Shown: positions 62,101-64,000 of the stretch, in pieces | Layout: every line of letters begins with the position of its first letter | How positions within the stretch are numbered: position 1 is the first letter of the stretch | Assembly: GCF_048771995.1 (NCBI RefSeq) | Contig: NC_133036.1 | Location: forward strand, 19,813,001 to 19,877,000 | DNA from: Taeniopygia guttata | Taxonomy: Eukaryota; Chordata; Aves; Passeriformes; Estrildidae | Direction of reading: 5' to 3' | DNA length: 64,000 nt | Translations under genes and position numbers: made by a program | Notes under the pieces: generated by a model | Seen by the model: the letters and a program-made list of their open reading frames with translations, nothing else | What the model was told of the DNA's origin: nothing | The model's database searches: none

Positions 62101-63786
62101 CACAGCCTGGTTTGCTGTAGAGGAGGAACTGCTCATCTGTGGAATGTTTCTAAATAAGAGAAGAACTGAACCTTGGCATAAACTTCTGCTCTCAAAGATG
62201 CTGGGATAAATCCTGCTGCTACCCTGTGTCAGGCAGACCTTCCTTCAGCCTGGGAAGGGCTGTGTGGGGCATTTGCCTTGGAGCACAGCAAGGGCTTTAA
62301 TGGGAAAATGGTTTGAAATGCCTTAAAAACCTCATGTTTGAGCAGAACTCCTGTGGCACCAGAGGCTCAGGAGGTCCCAGCTTCCATGGGAGCGGGTGCC
62401 TGTCTCTCTGTGGATGCAGGGCTGTGTGGAGATCTCCAAGGAGACCTGTCTGTGCAGCTCCTCATTCAGGAAAACACTGGTTTAGTGTTGGAATGATTTG
62501 TACTTCCCACGTCCCCTACCAGCTCCACCAGCCTGCCACAGGAGCACGTGCCTGGTGTGATCCCTGGGATATGTCCTGCTGTCACCTGCAGGGATGTCTC
62601 TGCAGTGAGCTTTAAACACAGAGCTATGTCCCAGGGCATGTGCAAACCACGAGATCTGCAATAATCGTACCCTCAGCTCTGTTCACAATTAGTCCTTCTG
62701 CCTTTCCAGAACAGATGGAGGAGTAAGATCCCGTGTCAAAGCACAAATCCTGCAAGAAACCCGATTCCTCTGAAGTCAGGACATGGTCACTTATCTACAT
62801 TCTGTGCCTGCAGTATGTTATGGTAATGGCCATAATAAACACACAAATGCCTTTTTTTTTTTTTTTTTTGTAGTTCTGGAACCAGATGCATGTAGAAAAT
62901 GGGAAAATGATGGAACTGAGATTATCAGCTGAGAGCTGTGCACAATCGTAGCCAGTCACTGATATTGTTTTATCTACCAGTGGCCTTGCTATTTTTATAC
63001 ACTGAGAGCTCAGTTCAAACCTCAGTACAATGAACCAAAAGAGAACACAGACTGATAAGATCAGAGGGGTTTTCTGAAGTATTTGTACTGCAAGGCAGCT
63101 GCTCCCTTTGCAGTTATTTGAGACTGCAGGGACATCCAGTGGCCAGGGCTCTCCTGCAGCCCCAGCACTGCCCCAGCAGCCACTGGGCTCCTGTGTGGGC
63201 ATGAACTGGCCAGAGCTGCCCTTTCCCAGAGCAGCTCAGTTTGTCTGTGGGTGTAACTCTACCCAACAATTTAATCACAACCTCATGAAGTCTGCCCATT
63301 ATCATCTGTTTCCCCCTCTGCAAGGGTGGCAATAAAGAGCCCCCAGTAGTCAGACTTGGGCTGATGCTTGCCCTAAGCCATCTGCCTGGAATTGGGCATG
63401 CATTCTGTGCTTTGATAAAGCCATGCTTTGTGTCAGCATCCAAAAAGCTCCAGTGCAGCGCAGAGCATAGTTTAGAGTGCTCTGGGACCCTCTGAAGCAG
63501 AGGCAGTTCTGACAGGTTTCTAACAGGGCAGTAAAGTTGTTATAGTCACCCCGAACTCCTGCCCAGCCCCTTTCACTCCCCTCGCGCTGCACAATTACAT
63601 GTGAAGGTTTCTGTTGCACATCTCACTTACCGCCAAAGGCCAGTGGACTCCTTTAAACTTCTCATTAAGCTTGGAGGCGTAGGCAAAAAAAAGAAACAAT
63701 GCCAGCAGAAACTCTAGGAGTGGTGCCATCATGAAAGAAGCTGCTAGAGATGCAATATAGCAGATAAAGATGATAAATGACAGCAC
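59099..63786 (-). CDS. CMTM3: CMTM3, CKLF-like MARVEL transmembrane protein 3 (partial; N-terminal exon(s) off the window)
   Basis: On the minus strand the exons 63786-63631, 61983-61888, 60716-60599 and 59127-59099 join in frame to a TGA stop at 59101-59099 and encode about 133 residues. In order they read VLSFIIFICYIASLAASF, APLLEFLLALFLFFAYASKL, DFLRCVTAAIIYFAISIAAV, VFGFAATIVFAVDFYITF, and an acidic end DEDSDSDSD. This tracks human CMTM3 segment by segment, including its SDSDSD terminus. The MARVEL domain's four membrane passes are covered. CMTM3 is reported to influence EGFR and cadherin trafficking (literature knowledge). The cytoplasmic N-terminus must lie beyond position 64000. The gene is convergent with CMTM4, as in mammals. 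Confidence 0.95.
59128..60598 (-). other. CMTM3: CMTM3 last intron
   Basis: This is a phase-1 intron of about 1.47 kb, with donor GTGGGT and acceptor CCCCTCAG on the minus strand. Simple A runs occur near 60080 and 60257. No alternative coding exon was recognised. Confidence 0.8.
60599..60716 (-). CDS. CMTM3: CMTM3 coding exon with fourth membrane segment
   Basis: This exon starts VFGFAATIVFAVDFYITF (fourth membrane pass), continues NDLVTFLKQG, then SSDSPEGRKTE, and ends at phase 1 before donor GTGGGT. It starts at the same conserved V-F-G-F position as the last CMTM4 exon, showing shared exon structure between the paralogues. Confidence 0.95.
60717..61887 (-). other. CMTM3: CMTM3 intron
   Basis: This is a phase-0 intron of about 1.17 kb, with donor GTGAGT and acceptor TGCCCTTTCAG on the minus strand. 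I see nothing notable in it apart from a small ATC/T-rich simple patch near 61540-61570. Confidence 0.8.
61888..61983 (-). CDS. CMTM3: CMTM3 coding exon with third membrane segment
   Basis: This exon has 32 codons reading DFLRCVTAAIIYFAISIAAV then SKYNDGASKAAG. The donor GTGAGT and acceptor CTTCCACAG are on the minus strand. It is close to human DFLRCVTAALIYFAISITAI followed by AKYSDGASKAAG. Confidence 0.96.
61984..63630 (-). other. CMTM3: CMTM3 intron
   Basis: This is a phase-0 intron of about 1.65 kb, with donor GTAAGT on the minus strand. It contains a T run of about 20 bases near 62851-62870 (+ strand). No further exon was seen. Confidence 0.8.
63631..63786 (-). CDS. CMTM3: CMTM3 coding exon with first two membrane segments
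   Basis: This exon has 52 codons: VLSFIIFICYIASLAASF, then MMAPLLEFLLALFLFFAYAS, then KLNEKFKGVHWPLA. The minus-strand acceptor is TTTCCCTTTACTTTAG and the donor is GTAAGT. It corresponds to the human segment from GLSFITFICYVAS to GLCWPM. The first codon is GTG in phase 0 after the intron, so this is an internal exon and not a start. Confidence 0.96.
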
Positions 63787-64000
63787 CTAAAGTAAAGGGA
63801 AAACTCGTAGTTATTTGCATGGAATAGCAGAGCCGTAGGCAGCTGAGAAGCTTTGAAGTGTTATTTTCCCTGTGTATTTCTGTCAGTGCTGCTGCTGCTG
63901 CTGCTGGCATAGCTTCAGCATCCTGCTTTTTTTTTATTTTTCATTGGGCCAAATGTTTTTTCTTGTTCAGCACAGAATAAAACTGAAGTAATGGTGTTTA
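63787..64000 (-). other. CMTM3: CMTM3 upstream intron (partial)
   Basis: The segment is intronic up to the window edge and contains a six-copy CTG run near 63888-63907. No N-terminal CMTM3 exon is present here. Confidence 0.7.

Noticed and set aside
63595-63786. Reading the CMTM3 exon as an independent ORF starting at 63786
   Set aside because: The first codon is GTG directly after a splice acceptor, and the frame continues past the real donor at 63630. It is an internal exon.

Overview
This window is vertebrate nuclear DNA, most likely from a bird and probably a songbird. Three protein-coding genes lie in the order DYNC1LI2 (+), CMTM4 (+), CMTM3 (-). The same block (CMTM3-CMTM4-DYNC1LI2) lies on human 16q22, so this is the corresponding avian segment. 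Support for a bird: introns are short for these genes (CMTM4 spans about 27 kb here), dispersed repeats are sparse, and there are many T-rich/G and A-rich/C simple stretches of the kind common in passerine DNA. The species itself cannot be read from the sequence.

Layout. 1-8.4 kb holds the 3' end of DYNC1LI2: its last two coding exons, the 5.2 kb intron between them, and a 3'UTR of about 2.9 kb ending at a clear AATAAA. 8.4-17.9 kb is intergenic, with a composite minisatellite and homopolymer runs but no gene I can support. 17.9-19.1 kb is a dense CpG island holding the promoter, 5' leader and first coding exon of CMTM4. 18.8-45.3 kb holds the CMTM4 introns (about 17.0, 8.3 and 0.85 kb), with a candidate solo LTR and short tandem repeats. 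The four coding exons join in phase 0 to give a complete 211-residue MARVEL protein. 45.4 to about 53.6 kb is the probable CMTM4 3'UTR, with several poly(A) signals. 53.6-57.7 kb separates two convergent genes and contains a CpG-rich block built of two adjacent minisatellites. From about 57.8 kb to the right edge lies CMTM3 on the minus strand: four coding exons including the stop, with its N-terminal exon(s) beyond the window.

Function. CMTM3 and CMTM4 are paralogous four-pass MARVEL membrane proteins involved in trafficking and stability of surface receptors. DYNC1LI2 is the dynein subunit that links the motor to cargo adaptors. They are neighbours by ancestry, and nothing in the sequence indicates a shared operon-like control.

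I found no previously undescribed system. The observations most worth checking are the G-quadruplex and uORF arrangement in the CMTM4 promoter/leader, a perfect AU hairpin just after the CMTM4 stop, the apparent absence of the splice donor for the long CMTM4 tail isoform, and the CpG minisatellite pair between the convergent genes.
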